This document shows, piece by piece, positions 1-10,317 of a DNA stretch of 64,000 nt (the first letter of the stretch is position 1; each line of letters opens with the position of its first letter). Source of the stretch: Xiphophorus maculatus (Eukaryota; Chordata; Actinopteri; Cyprinodontiformes; Poeciliidae); the NCBI RefSeq assembly GCF_002775205.1, contig NC_036457.1:801001-865000 (forward strand), read 5' to 3'. Below the pieces are notes generated by a model that ran no database searches, was not told where the DNA came from, and worked only from the letters and a program-made list of their open reading frames with translations. Made by a program: the position numbers and the translations under genes.

Positions 1-140
1 GTCATGTGGGTCGGTTGTGGGCGGAGCTTGGTAAGGTCCATTGGTTTTAGCTGTTAAGTTGTCAACATAATGCGCTAAATCTTAAAAGTAGGCATGATCT
101 AACAATAATTAATTAAAACAATAAGTACTTGCAGCCAGCC
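1..140. repeat. Copy of the block found upstream of the 3.7-kb gene
   Basis: This stretch matches 3955-4105. Both contain, in the same order, a 'aaggtcc' motif, 'ttttagctgtt', 'cgacataa/caacataa' followed by 'gcgctaaatcttaaa', a 'tgatctaa' run of AAT units, and 'ttaaaacaat..tacttgcagc'. The downstream copy sits just 5' of the minus-strand cytokine-like gene. This copy could therefore be the upstream end of a tandem duplicate lying left of the window, or simply a dispersed repeat. Both the duplication and its meaning are inferred from reading alone. Confidence 0.5.
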
Positions 141-599
141 CCAGCTCCAGATGACTTTAACATGGGGGGTGGGGGGGGCAAAATGAATCTACATAGCAAT
201 AATATTATTACTCAAGTAAAAGAAAAAGGTACAGTGGAGTAAAACTACTCCACTGTAAAACTACAATGGAGTAGTGGAGGTACATTTCTGACGTGACTGC
301 AAGGTGGGCAAGTAACTTCTTATAAAATGATGCCAAAACTGTTCTGCAATCATCTGACTGGCTTCCAGTGTTTACTGGTTAACAGCAGCCATTGGGTTGC
401 GTTCTCGTCCAGTTACGTCACACAAACCGCCGTCTTTTCTAGTAGAGTATTTTTGGTTGATTTAACACTTTAAAATATTCAATAGCTAAGTAGAGACCAA
501 ATAGAGCAAGCACATTTACAGTTTGACCTCAGAAAATATTTTTTCTACCATTTAAAAGAACCTTAAAGATACACTTTAAATATTTAAAAATATATATAA

Positions 600-665
600 T
601 AGCTAAAACCCCTCCCGACCCCACAAAGGACAAGGGTGTTAGAAAATGGATGGGTCTATGGATAA
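600..665. repeat. LINE/SINE 3' tail remnant (GGATGG type)
   Basis: A segment with 'cccctcccgaccccacaaaggacaagggtgttagaaa' (read in pieces) leads into 'atggatggg'. It resembles the 3' tail common to fish retroposons that end in GGATG microsatellites. No coding part is attached. The rest of 140-1860 is AT-rich with no gene that I can support. Confidence 0.4.
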
Positions 666-723
666 TAGCTAAATTTAGCAAAACTGATAGTATAATCACC
701 CTCAGCACTGGCTCGCCACAGGG

Positions 724-724
<1 letters not shown>

Positions 725-755
<31 letters not shown>
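725..755. repeat. (TA)n microsatellite
   Basis: About 15 uninterrupted TA units. Confidence 0.95.
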
Positions 756-757
<2 letters not shown>

Positions 758-1862
758 CTGCCCCTTTCTAAAGGAGCTTAGTTGTGTTCAGAAGTTTTAT
801 CTTCTCAAGTGTTTAGACTGATCATCTGCTTACATGGTAAGGAATAAGGAATAATTTGTAGAAGAAGCTGGCTGATAATGCTGCACAGGTTTGTTTATTA
901 TGTTTTTATTGCCTCCAGTTCATGCTCCTCCTTCATCACGCGGTAAACCATCAAGTTTCTAACAACAAGCTGCATCCACAAGGGGATCTCATCCAGCACG
1001 CGATAGGAAAAAATTTTAAACTGAAATCCTGACATTTGAGCACGTGCTTCCTAGACAGAGGAGAAAAACAAATCACCACATGTGTCAGTAGGGAGAGACA
1101 GTGCAAGGGAATCATTCTGTGTTTGGGGAATACTTTAAAAAATACTAAATTTTACCCTGTTATGAGTTCAGGTAACATAAGCTGTGGGTTATGTCAACAC
1201 ACTGTAGATTCAGCTGTGAAGATGTCACGTTTTTTTTTTTAACAAATCATATCAGAATATAATAGTTACAGTGAAGTGAATATGATTATTAGCAATCAAT
1301 GAAGAGACAAATTGCAAAAGTTTTATATTCATAAATGAAGTAAAATCCTATGATTTAACAGCTTGTAAAACCTTTGTCAGCAGCACTAACTTGAAGACTT
1401 TCTGTATAACTTGCAGTCTCAGATCATTGTAGAGGAATCCAGTTTATCTTTCCAGGATGGTTTCAGTTCATTAAGATTATCAATCATAACTCTTAACAGA
1501 GGTCTTGTAATTCAGCCATTTTGTTGCAAATTTCATGGGGTCTCATGTATAAAGTGTGCATATGCACAAATAATGTGCGGCACCATATTATACGCACAAG
1601 TCAGCATGTATAGAAATGAATTGGCGTGAATGTTTGCATAAATATACACAAACTTTTTACCTGCCGTGAATATATTAAAGACTCCAAAAAGCTGTGTCTT
1701 TTGACAGAAAAATAATAATAAGAAATTCTTCGATTTCAACAGGCTTCGCTGCTCGGTCCTAACTAGGATGGATGCTTTTGGAGACTGTCTGTGACCTGAT
1801 TTCGATCACACTTGGTTTCACTGGTGAAGGAAAGCGGCAAGCTTGGGGTACACTGGTTAATT

Positions 1863-3709
1863 TCAATTATAAACCTGCTTAAGATCCCTGATGAAGAAAT
1901 GTACCCAGTCATCTGCTTTAGTCCCCTCCATAAATCGATACCATTTGTTTAAAAAAGAAAAATATAAAGGGACGGTGTCAAAATAAGAGGAATATCTGGC
2001 AAGTGTATTGAATTCCAATTAGGATTGTACTGTTTATACTTTACCGAAGTACATTGCTCATGTGGATGTGGAGTCGTGTCCAGATGTGACCCAGGGCCGG
2101 CCAACAAGTCTTTGATGTCATAGATCAATTGCTCCATTTGTACTCGGACAAATGATCTGCTCACGCCGATTAAATCTGTCCTCTTGCCATGATCATGCTC
2201 ATCCTTCTCGATGTAACAGATGAGCAGCCCCAGACAATGTCGCAAAGCCGTGTGCAACTGTTTCAGGTGATCCTCAACATTCTCTGCAGTGGCAACGGCT
2301 CGCACGGATATATCCATAGGCACCAGGGAAGTCTCATCTAAAGGATTTTCATGCAGAGTTGGATTCTCTTTAATCTAATGAAAAAAAACAACAAAACAAA
2401 ACAGACATTAGCCGTGTCCAAATTCAAGGTCTGCATCCTTCGAAGAATCAAATCTATGTAGGACGGGTCTTTCAAAGGCTGTGCATAAACTACGACTGGA
2501 CGAGAAAAGCTGTGAATAGCATAACTCATGTTGTCTACGGCGTGAAGCAGGGAGCAGCAAAGGAAAAAAAACGGAGATGAAGTTTGTTTTTTAGCCATGT
2601 ATTACTAATGATTTCTGTATTATTCTTCACCTTTGTAGTAAAGGCTGTTTTCCATAGTAAAAATGAAATCTGTTAGTTTAACTCTAAGATGTTCAAACAT
2701 GTACAGCACATTTCATTTACAGACTGAATACTCTCCAGCTCTCAGAAAAGACATTACAGTTAAATAAAACTATTATGTTTTAAGGCTTAACTTTAATCAG
2801 TCAAACCGATTTGCTCATAAATAAATTACTTTGGTAAACCAACCATTAATTATACTGCTAGACTGACTAAATAATATCGATGTTTAACTTCCACTTATTG
2901 GAGAAAGCTAGTTTCCGGGAAAGCAGGAGTTTTTAAAACGATGTGCCGGGAGACGGGCGGTAACCGAACCAGGAGCGCATGACCGGCTGGAGGTCTGGCT
3001 GTTAATGCAGCGGGAGGAGACAGCTCCGAAAATATCGGAGGAATATCGCAATTACGTGATGTATTGATGAACCGAGCAAATATGTCTATTGACGCACTAT
3101 TCAAATTTGGGGAAAAGAAGGACGCATTTGGAGGAGCCTTCAAATGCTTGTCGCCTTGTCGCCGCGCTATGACGTAACCAGACGACAAATCCGGCTGGTT
3201 AGGAAAAACGCTGCCCCTGAATTTGGACACGGCTATTGTCTTCACTTCCATGATAAATGTATTATTTAAAACATATTATTGTTTTGTTTTAAATAATGTA
3301 ATATTTTGTATACTGTACATATGTATAATTATATAGTTTTAAATGATGTATTATTTTGGTTTAACTGTAAACACAATGTGGAAATAAACCTGACGGTATT
3401 GCCTGATTGATCAAAAGGATTTCTGGTAATGAATGAACCCCCGTCCCCAAATGTAGGAAAATTGTTTCAGGTCAATAAGCTAATGAAAACAATTAGCTGA
3501 CTGTCCTATAACTGATAATTAACCCATTAGCCAGATATCTATAATACCAATGAAAAACCATGAGAGAGAAGGAGAGAGCGGCGGAAACTCACGAATTCCG
3601 TTTTCATTATGTAGCTTTGTCTCAGCACTATCTTGGCCACATATAACGCTTTCCCGATCTTTTCCGTAAATTCGAAAATTTTGCCTTGTTCTTGGACGTT
3701 CAAAGCCAT
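1863..3709 (-). CDS. Small helical cytokine gene, CNTF/cardiotrophin-like (IL-6 family), three coding exons
   Basis: Minus-strand model. Exon 1 is 3709-3593 (39 codons, starts MALNVQEQGK, ends at a perfect GTGAGT donor). Exon 2 is 2374-2045 (110 codons, acceptor TTCATTAG, donor GTAAAG). Exon 3 is 1925-1863 (20 codons plus TGA, ending IRDLKQVYN). All junctions are phase 0, giving about 169 aa. The protein has no signal peptide and is rich in amphipathic helices: KIGKALYVAKIVLRQSY in exon 1, then VEDHLKQLHTALRHCLGLLICYIEKD and FVRVQMEQLIYDIKDLL read as two helices of exon 2. CNTF and cardiotrophins also lack a conventional signal peptide, have a first coding exon of about 38 codons ending after helix A, and end in a W-V-x-x-I-x-D-L-like helix D. 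The resemblance is at pattern level only. I see no FxxK site-III receptor motif before helix D, and the exon 3 acceptor is the weakest part. Another four-helix cytokine is possible. Confidence 0.45.
2045..2374 (-). CDS. Exon 2 of the cytokine-like gene
   Basis: This is the largest exon, 330 nt. It reads IKENPTLHENPLDE..., then a TAENVEDHLKQLHTALRHC helix, a hydrophobic LGLLICYI stretch, an acidic/basic loop (EKDEHDHGKR), a further helix (VRVQMEQLIYDIKDLL) and a Pro/His-rich loop before EQCTS. If intron 2 is retained, the frame runs on to a stop near 1949. The frameshift between this read-through and the downstream WYRFMEGTKADDW frame supports splicing rather than read-through. Confidence 0.5.
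2410..3234. mobile_element. Inverted-repeat DNA transposon (MITE, about 825 bp)
   Basis: The left end AGCCGTGTCCAAATTCAAGG and the reverse complement of the right end AGCCGTGTCCAAATTCAGGG are nearly identical. ATT flanks both ends (2407-2409 and 3235-3237), consistent with a 3-bp target duplication as made by PIF/Harbinger-type elements; family assignment is tentative. The interior is CpG-bearing and has a long open frame on the minus strand (3251-2895) with no recognisable transposase. It lies wholly within intron 1 of the cytokine-like gene and leaves the splice sites intact. Confidence 0.75.
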
Positions 3710-4050
3710 TATTTGCACTCAGTCCCGGTGGATAAAGGCAGCGATGAAAACAGAGCAAAGGAGGAACGAAGTCGATCACGAAAGAAAAATAACTACCGAA
3801 AAAAACAAAAGACAAACACATACAGAAAGTGCGCTGCTGAACCTGGGCGAAAGGAACAGCTTACGTAGCGGGGAGTTACTCGCCGTTTGTTTCTTATTGC
3901 CATGGCAACCCAGAAGTTGGAAAGAAGTCGCGGTTTTCCTGTGTGACCCCACGCGCGTAAGGTCCACGCGCGTGAGGTCCTGCTGGCTGACTGGCGTTGT
4001 TTTTAGCTGTTGTCGACATAACGCGCTAAATCTTAAATGTACGCCTGATC

Positions 4051-4081
<31 letters not shown>

Positions 4082-4105
4082 TAAAACAATCATTACTTGC
4101 AGCTC
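3710..4105 (-). promoter_or_regulatory. Upstream region of the cytokine-like gene
   Basis: The 5' flank of the minus-strand ATG at 3709 is locally CpG-richer than its surroundings, with repeated ACGCGCGT near 3952-3972 and a GTTGCCATGGCAAC palindrome (an X-box/RFX-like core) near 3897-3908. It ends in the block shared with positions 1-140 and in an (AAT)n run at 4051-4080. No clear TATA box was seen. The promoter call is inferred from position and composition. Confidence 0.35.
4051..4080. repeat. (AAT)n microsatellite
   Basis: Ten TAA/AAT units lie inside the block shared with 1-140. Confidence 0.9.
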
Positions 4106-4194
4106 TACAGTAATGCAACTATTACATAAAACAAGAAAAAGGAAGTGCTATCCAGCTGTGGAGTCCTCGTTCATCTCTTCAATATGAGCCTGCG

Positions 4195-4992
4195 CCTCCA
4201 GAGGGTAACTGTAATGTGGAAAGCACGCTGCATTGTTCGGGTGCCGAAGACGCAGCGTCCCTGTGGCTCCAAGGTCTACAGACCTGTGGAGCTGAGCTCC
4301 CACATCATGAAGCCCCTGGAGAGACTTGTCCTGGAACGTCGCTGGCCCCTGGTCCAACCACAATTGGACCCCTTACAGTTTGCCTACCAGCCCAAACTTG
4401 GAGTTGAGGATACCATCATCTTCCTGCTCAACCGTGTCTACGCTCACCTGGACCAGCTGGCGAGCTCTGTGAGAAGAATTATATGTTTTGAGCTTTCTAG
4501 AGCATTCAACACCATCTGCCCGGCTCTACTGGGTGAGAAACTGACGGCGATGCAGGTGGATCCCCTCTTTGTGTCCTGGATAATGGACTATCTAACTGTC
4601 ACTGTGGGTCAGACTGTTGTCAGCAACACTAGGGCTCCACAAGAAACTGTCAGAGAGAAGGATCCTGTCCATGAAGCAGGACATCTTGGACAACAAGTCT
4701 GATCCACTTCATGATGTGCCGCCCGGATACAGGAGCACCTTCAGCCAGAGACTCATTGGACCAAAGTCCACCTCAGAAAATCTGCCTGTTAGACTTTACA
4801 ATGCCCAACTATGAGTAAATTAAATCTAATTTCCTCTGCACTCCTTTATAGATTAGTTGTATAGATCATATTTGCATGTCCTTGCTTTTTATTTATATTC
4901 AGTCATATTGAATTACTTACATTACCCTTGGTACAGCTTGTCAACTAATAAGCAATTTCCCCTTGGGGTTCAATAAAGTCTATTCTATTTTG
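4195..4992 (+). mobile_element. Non-LTR retrotransposon (LINE) fragment: RT middle plus 3' tail
   Basis: Open frame 4145-4702 holds reverse-transcriptase motifs: VYRPVELSSHIMKPLERLVL, LQFAYQP...GVEDTIIFLLN, the degenerated F-E-L-S-RAFNTI motif, and LLGEKLTAMQVDPLFVSWI. The F-x-x-A-F-N-T-I motif and 'LLGEKL' are typical of fish jockey/Rex/CR1-like LINEs. The expected YxDD block is missing: at about 4630 the frame jumps into the element's C-terminal end (DILDNKSDPLHDVPPGYRS, then a stop at 4812). A 3' tail follows, ending 'caatttccccttggggttcaataaag'. This is an internally deleted, dead copy. Confidence 0.8.
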
Positions 4993-6919
4993 AATCACTC
5001 AAGCATAAAAATGCTCCCAATTTTTGTGTAAAGCTGTTTAACCCACATGCAGAATTGGACCAAGACCGCAGGATAAACGTAATGAGTTTATTGCTGAAAG
5101 TACAAGAAGGAAAATGTTGGAATTCAGGAAACATGGACGGGAACTGGATCAGTGGCTTCTGGAAGGAAGACAGTCTAAGATTTGAAGATCCTCATTTAAG
5201 TTTTATTGGATGATTAATCTTACGTTCTGCTGAAGAAGTAGGAATCTTCAAAGGAGGCGGCAGGTTCTGCTGATTGGTTGGATTGATTGTTGATGAGGTG
5301 AGACAGAAGATCTGTAAATTTAAATAAAACATCCAAGGGTAGGTGGTCTGAAGTACCTCTAGTGGCTCATTTAGTGATTTCTGTTTGCATTTCAACCTTC
5401 CCTGTAATGCAGCAACATTACTCATTTGTATTCCCTCTACATATCCATAAATTATGAGATGAATTTTAGAAGAGTCTGCAGTGTAAGGAGGACTGGGCTT
5501 GTTTTGCATACACAGAAATCAATGAAAACAAAACTAAACATATTTTCAACACATAAACACCTCCTCAATCTGCTCCACTTCATGGTGATTGTTGGGAAAT
5601 GTTCCTCAAACGTGTTTTTAGGTTGTGGGGGAGCAGAGGAGGACGGCGATGGAGGATGGAGAGGGGGATGGACAGATGTGGGGATTCGAAGACAATCAGG
5701 AAGTGAGGGAATAACGTTGGAGGAGGTGGATACTGAGCCTGTTTCCATGGTAACCGGCCGGTGCAGGGTGCTGGAACGTGGATGGGGATGATGTGGGGGT
5801 TTTGTGTGTCAATATATATGTGGTTCACTGGTGCTCACGTTTTCCCGGCAGATCATTTTATTTCAGCTTACTGTGGGTTTGTTTGCTCTTTTTCATATGT
5901 TATAAGCAAAACAATTTAAATCCATCTTCTAGGATCCACTTATGAACACTTAAACTGAAGTTTAAGTATTAACTAAGGGATAAAAGCAGCAAAAAATGCA
6001 ACAAAAATATTAGACTGAAGCATTGCTCCTGCAGGGAATTAATTAAACCTAAAAGTTTGATGTTTTCCAGACTTTGTTAGGTTATTTTTGCTTTAAGCAC
6101 AAAACAATATAAAGTTAAATAATTTTTCTATGGTGGAAGTTTGTTTCATTACTTATTTCCTTTTTTGTTTTGGATTAATTTCATCTTTACTTTAATCTCT
6201 AATTATTTTAATCTTACTTTGTATATATCTGCACGTGCTGGCATGTATTTTAAAGATTCAGAAGAAGTAAAAGAAATATTTTAGGTTTTAAATCATTTAA
6301 TTAGTGAATATCTTATACTTTTACAGAACTTATACATATAGAAAGCATGTAACCTACATAATTCAATCTAATAATAAGAAACTGAAGACTAATTCTAGTT
6401 GGATAAATTATTTTAAAATGTTTTCATCTGTTTAATATGGATTCACAAATTCTAAATAAAATAATGTGTTTTCTTCACTTAAGGCTGTTTATTTAAAAGG
6501 ATAAAATACAAAATTGCCATAAATACAATTTGTCTTCTTGGAAATCTGATAACCCTCATATTTCTCTTCATAATGATTTTTCTTCTCTATTTAAAGGTGT
6601 ATTAAACATTTTCTTACATGAAAAGTTTATTTTAGTTAATACTGACTGAAACAAATTCTAGCAAAGGTAAGAAAATAACTGGGCCTCTCGCTCCCCCTAC
6701 CGGCCATATCGTGTAAATACATATAAACATTTCCTGGTTCACACATTTTAGCCAGAACTAAAATAATTTTGCTCCATTTTAAATTCCAGAACTCCAACGA
6801 TAATTAAAACAGGCTGTTTTAAGTATTTACCTGCTGACATATTTCTTCAGTTTTTCGTTATTTTGTGACCCTTACAGGATTCAGATTAGCATAGCAGACG
6901 TGTTGGGGGAAACCAGACA
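4993..6919. other. Intergenic, no gene supported
   Basis: AT-rich sequence. Short open frames at 5192-5828 overlap on both strands and show no domain or splice context. A G-rich purine tract occupies about 5625-5790. Nothing else could be supported. Confidence 0.6.
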
Positions 6920-7323
6920 TACACTGTAAAAAGTGTGGCCTGGCTTAAATTAAAAAAAATTGATGTCCATTTGTTGCATCTAAAATATTTGACTTCACAG
7001 AATCTAAATAAAGTGGTTTGGTACAACATGACTATTTAATTTTGACTCAAACCATATTACTTTATTTGACCCAATATTAATTCTTCACCTTTATCCAAGT
7101 TAAATTATTTACATTTCAGTTTTGGAACCAAACTAAAATATTGAAATTGAACCAATCAAATATATATACATTGCACCAAACTAATATTCAGGCATTAACA
7201 CCAGTTAATTCATTGGGACCATTAAAGTCTTTTTTTTATATTTCATAAACTTGGTTTCAAAAACAATTTGCATCACTCACATCACACTTAACACACTCCA
7301 GCAACAGTTTTTTTTCAAAGTCA

Positions 7324-7329
7324 TTTATT
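7324..7329 (-). terminator. Candidate polyadenylation signal for the zinc-finger gene
   Basis: AATAAA read on the minus strand, about 350 bp past the stop codon and inside the transposon ends. Confidence 0.4.
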
Positions 7330-7676
7330 CCTCAAGTAAAAAAGGACAAAAAAAGTTGCATGTTCAGACAAATATAGACATGTCATTGTTGCTCTATATC
7401 AGAGCAATGAAATAAAGACAATATGGCTTACCAAGCTAAATTAAATGGATGGAAAGCATCCACTGTTGTTGTACTGGTCAAACACATCTGAACTTGAAGG
7501 AATGTTGCATCTCTAAACATCATCAAAGAACTAAAATTCCAACAAAAACACTCCATGAAAGTGACCCTGTGAGCCTGTATAACAAAGTGCTGCTGAGGTG
7601 GTCTACCTCTTAAATAGAAGCCAGTGGCAACTACAGGCACACATTGCTAATGTGTGTGCTTACACACAAATATACA

Positions 7677-8870
7677 CTACTGTGCAGTTTTGAGTTCACC
7701 ACTGAGTTTGCGAATCTTGGAAGTCATCTTGTTGGAACCAAGCTCCATCAGGATCTTCTGAAGGGCCTCAAAGGTGAACCTGAAACCCTGTGGATACTCC
7801 ATGTTAAGCGCATAGCAAAGTCCAAAGAGCATTGCCACTCCGGCTGCAAGAGAAGGCAACTCATTGAGGACTTCCACACCATCAATGACAATCCTAACAT
7901 CTTGGGGCTGCTGTAGAAGGCTTGAATTCTCTCTGAAGACGAAGACTGCCATGATGGTCCTCTCCAGCTCCTGCTCAGCTTGATCTTTCTGGGAGACCTG
8001 AGGCAAAATATATGAAATATGCAACTGAACAACTGCAGTCTGGCACACCTCATTAATCACTATATACTGTATAATGGCATAGGTGGTCTGCCGTGATGAA
8101 TAAAGTTGAATCATCATTGTGACAGAAAATATCTGGACATACCATGTATTCCTTTATAAGGTCCTCAACACGTTCTCCCAGGTAGATGATGAGAGCTTTG
8201 AGGATACACTCCCTTCTGAAATCTGCATCAGCACCCTTTAGGGACAATCAAAATGGTTATTATGCGATGTGTAGACTAGTCTAGCAACTTCATTTACAGC
8301 TGTAGTCGAGACTAAATATGTATGTTCTAATTTAAGTAAAAGTGAAGCTAATTTCAGTTCAACTTCCTTTTCCAAATCTCTTGACTCTTCAGTGGTTGGC
8401 TCTATTTCTTCATTCAAGTCATAGTCAGATGGATTGGAAATGAGTGACGTGACAACTATTCCACTTTTAAAGTCATTAATGGTGCATGGCCGATGTTTTC
8501 TCCATTTATGGCTCTGGAAACTGCTGTATATGTTGGTTTTGTATGAGCAACCATCAAACATACATGGGACTACTTCATATTTTCTCAGATGTTCATAGAT
8601 ATGTTGGAAAAAAATGTGCTCAGTAGAAAGCTGATTGTTTCCACAAATGTAACACTTGAAAGAAGAGTGTCTTTGTTGGGACTCCAGAGAAGGATGATTT
8701 CTAGAGAGATGTTTCTGAAGACCATTCCATGTCTTGGACGAACAGGGACATTGTGCGTGGATGCATGGATAGGGACGCCGCCTACCGTGAAACCGATGGT
8801 CAATTCTCAAGTGTTTCAGTATCTCAGATCTTCTTGAAAAATGCTCGCTGCATTCTTTGCATTTCCACAT
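7677..8870 (-). CDS. C2H2 zinc-finger protein of a multicopy fish family (SAMD3-like/transposon-associated)
   Basis: Minus strand. The zinc-finger exon begins at acceptor CAG/8875 with an in-frame ATG at 8870 (MWKCKECSEHF). Two further exons are 8235-8143 (31 codons, donor GTATGT) and 7997-7677 (106 codons plus stop). The first exon contains CKEC-x12-HLRIDH, a CIHAQCPC..HLSRNH finger, a CYICG..H finger and a CMFDGCSY..HKWRKH finger, then an acidic linker and a LLLKLEHTYLVSTTAVNEVARL helix. The C-terminal exons carry ECILKALIIYLGERVEDLIKEYM and QPQDVRIVIDGVEVLNELPSL..AMLFGLCYALNMEYP, which end many multicopy, usually 600-1000 aa uncharacterised fish proteins. The long middle of those proteins is absent here. 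The 3' boundary of the zinc-finger exon is unresolved: it stays open to a stop at about 8238 and I found no strong donor. Confidence 0.6.
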
Positions 8871-9990
8871 CCAACCTGAAAAAAGGAAAGCAGACCAGTA
8901 AATATTTAGAAAGTGCAATGAACAGAAATCTTAGTTTGTTTAGTTTTAATGACAGTCTGGTAATCTATATACCTAAATACAATGTTGAGTCTAGCGGTAG
9001 TAAAGAACATTGAGCTGCATGTTTTGTATGAACTAATATATACACAGAAATTCATTCATTCAACATCATTATAGCTACTACTGCGCTCTTACAATCAGAG
9101 CCACCCTAATGTAAAAATGACTGCAGGCAAATGCAACACTTGGCCCCCCCTCCCCTTCATTAGAGATTTGCTTTAATAGAGTAAGCTTGGTTGAAGTTGG
9201 CATGTTCACTTTTTGAAGCACTCTGCCTGCCACACTGATCTTGCAGACCACTTCGACTGAAATAAAATAAGTAAATTAATTAATTAAATCGTTTGGTCCA
9301 CTTAATCTCGTCTCCACATTCATTTGGTTTTTCTGAACGTTGCAACCCAACAGTTTTGCTCGCTCACGCGTGCGAAGTCACACTTCATAAGATACCTGCC
9401 AGCATGCCATGACATATCTCTGAAAACACAAAGCATTCGGAAAATGCAAGGAGATTCGCTTACCGAGAGCATATCCTGTGCAACCGTTTTAACAGTTGGA
9501 CAAACCAGCATGGCGAACACTGGGAAACATCACCTACCATACCATACAAGTATAATGCATGCACAAAACACCATTAATTTTCAACGGGCCTCGCTACCAT
9601 TAACAAACTGGGACTTTACAATCATAGTGGTATAAACACACTAGACTAACTAATTGCTAACATGGCTTAACATGTGTTGAGTTAGTCAAATTCACGGTGT
9701 AGCCGAGCTAACCGTGGTGGAAGCTAGTGATTGGTAACGAATTATGCCTACCTTGATTAATTCCAGCTACAACCGAACAATGTACACATAGTTATATTTC
9801 TCGTGAAATACGTGTAAGTTAAGAAATTACACCACATTTAACCCGGCGAAAAAAGAAAGCGTTTACTGGGATACACACATTTAGGCGGGACATTCAGCTT
9901 GCTAACCAGGTGACATTAACTCAGTCTTATGCATTAATACAATTGTAGGCTTGTTAAGACACGTCTACATCCGCTTAGTTTAGTACTTAC

Positions 9991-10075
9991 CGCAGGTTTA
10001 TTCTTTGACGTGCTGGGACGTTAATCATTCTTTCTTAACCGTCTTAACGGACGAAGCTCTCCAAGCACTTCTCCC
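9991..10075 (-). other. Probable non-coding 5' exon of the zinc-finger gene
   Basis: On the minus strand a strong donor GTAAGT follows the base at 9991. The sequence just upstream carries a TCACGTGA E-box palindrome at about 10087-10094, suited to a promoter. An ATG in this exon would splice out of frame with the finger exon at 8875, so I treat the exon as 5' UTR. The 1.1-kb intron between holds nothing recognised. Confidence 0.45.
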
Positions 10076-10317
10076 CCACTTCTTCTCACGTGACTCAGAT
10101 TGAAAATATGACATCATTTCCTTTCAGCGTGTTTTGAGAGGAACCAAAATATTTGCTTTCTTTCCTTCAGAAGTGTTATTAATTCAGTCTGAATCAAAAT
10201 TGACACCTCAGAATGCAAAAAAATAGACTTTCACAACCAAGTCAATTATTTTACAATGTATTCAATGGTAGTTATTAGCTTGAATGAACAACTCTGTGCT
10301 TCACTTTTTCCAGTGTA

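Larger units (their letters stand above)
6922..10315. mobile_element. 3.4-kb DNA transposon with CACTG termini carrying a zinc-finger gene
   Basis: The left end CACTGTAAAAAGTG (6922) and the reverse complement of the right end CACTGGAAAAAGTG match at 13 of 14 positions. TA flanks both sides (6920-6921 and 10316-10317). Between them lies one intact-looking minus-strand transcription unit and nothing else gene-like. CACTG ends with a 2-bp target duplication fit the CACTA/CMC group of elements, but superfamily assignment is inference. No transposase catalytic domain is visible, so this copy is probably not autonomous. Confidence 0.65.

Noticed and set aside
1863..2374. Lambda-type or type IV interferon identity for the small cytokine
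   Set aside because: A few words looked similar (LHTALRHCL..C, RDLK), but the exon sizes, missing signal peptide and overall order fit CNTF-like genes better.
2895..3251. Minus-strand 118-codon open frame as a protein
   Set aside because: It lies almost entirely within the inverted-repeat transposon and begins in its terminal repeat. No domain was recognised.
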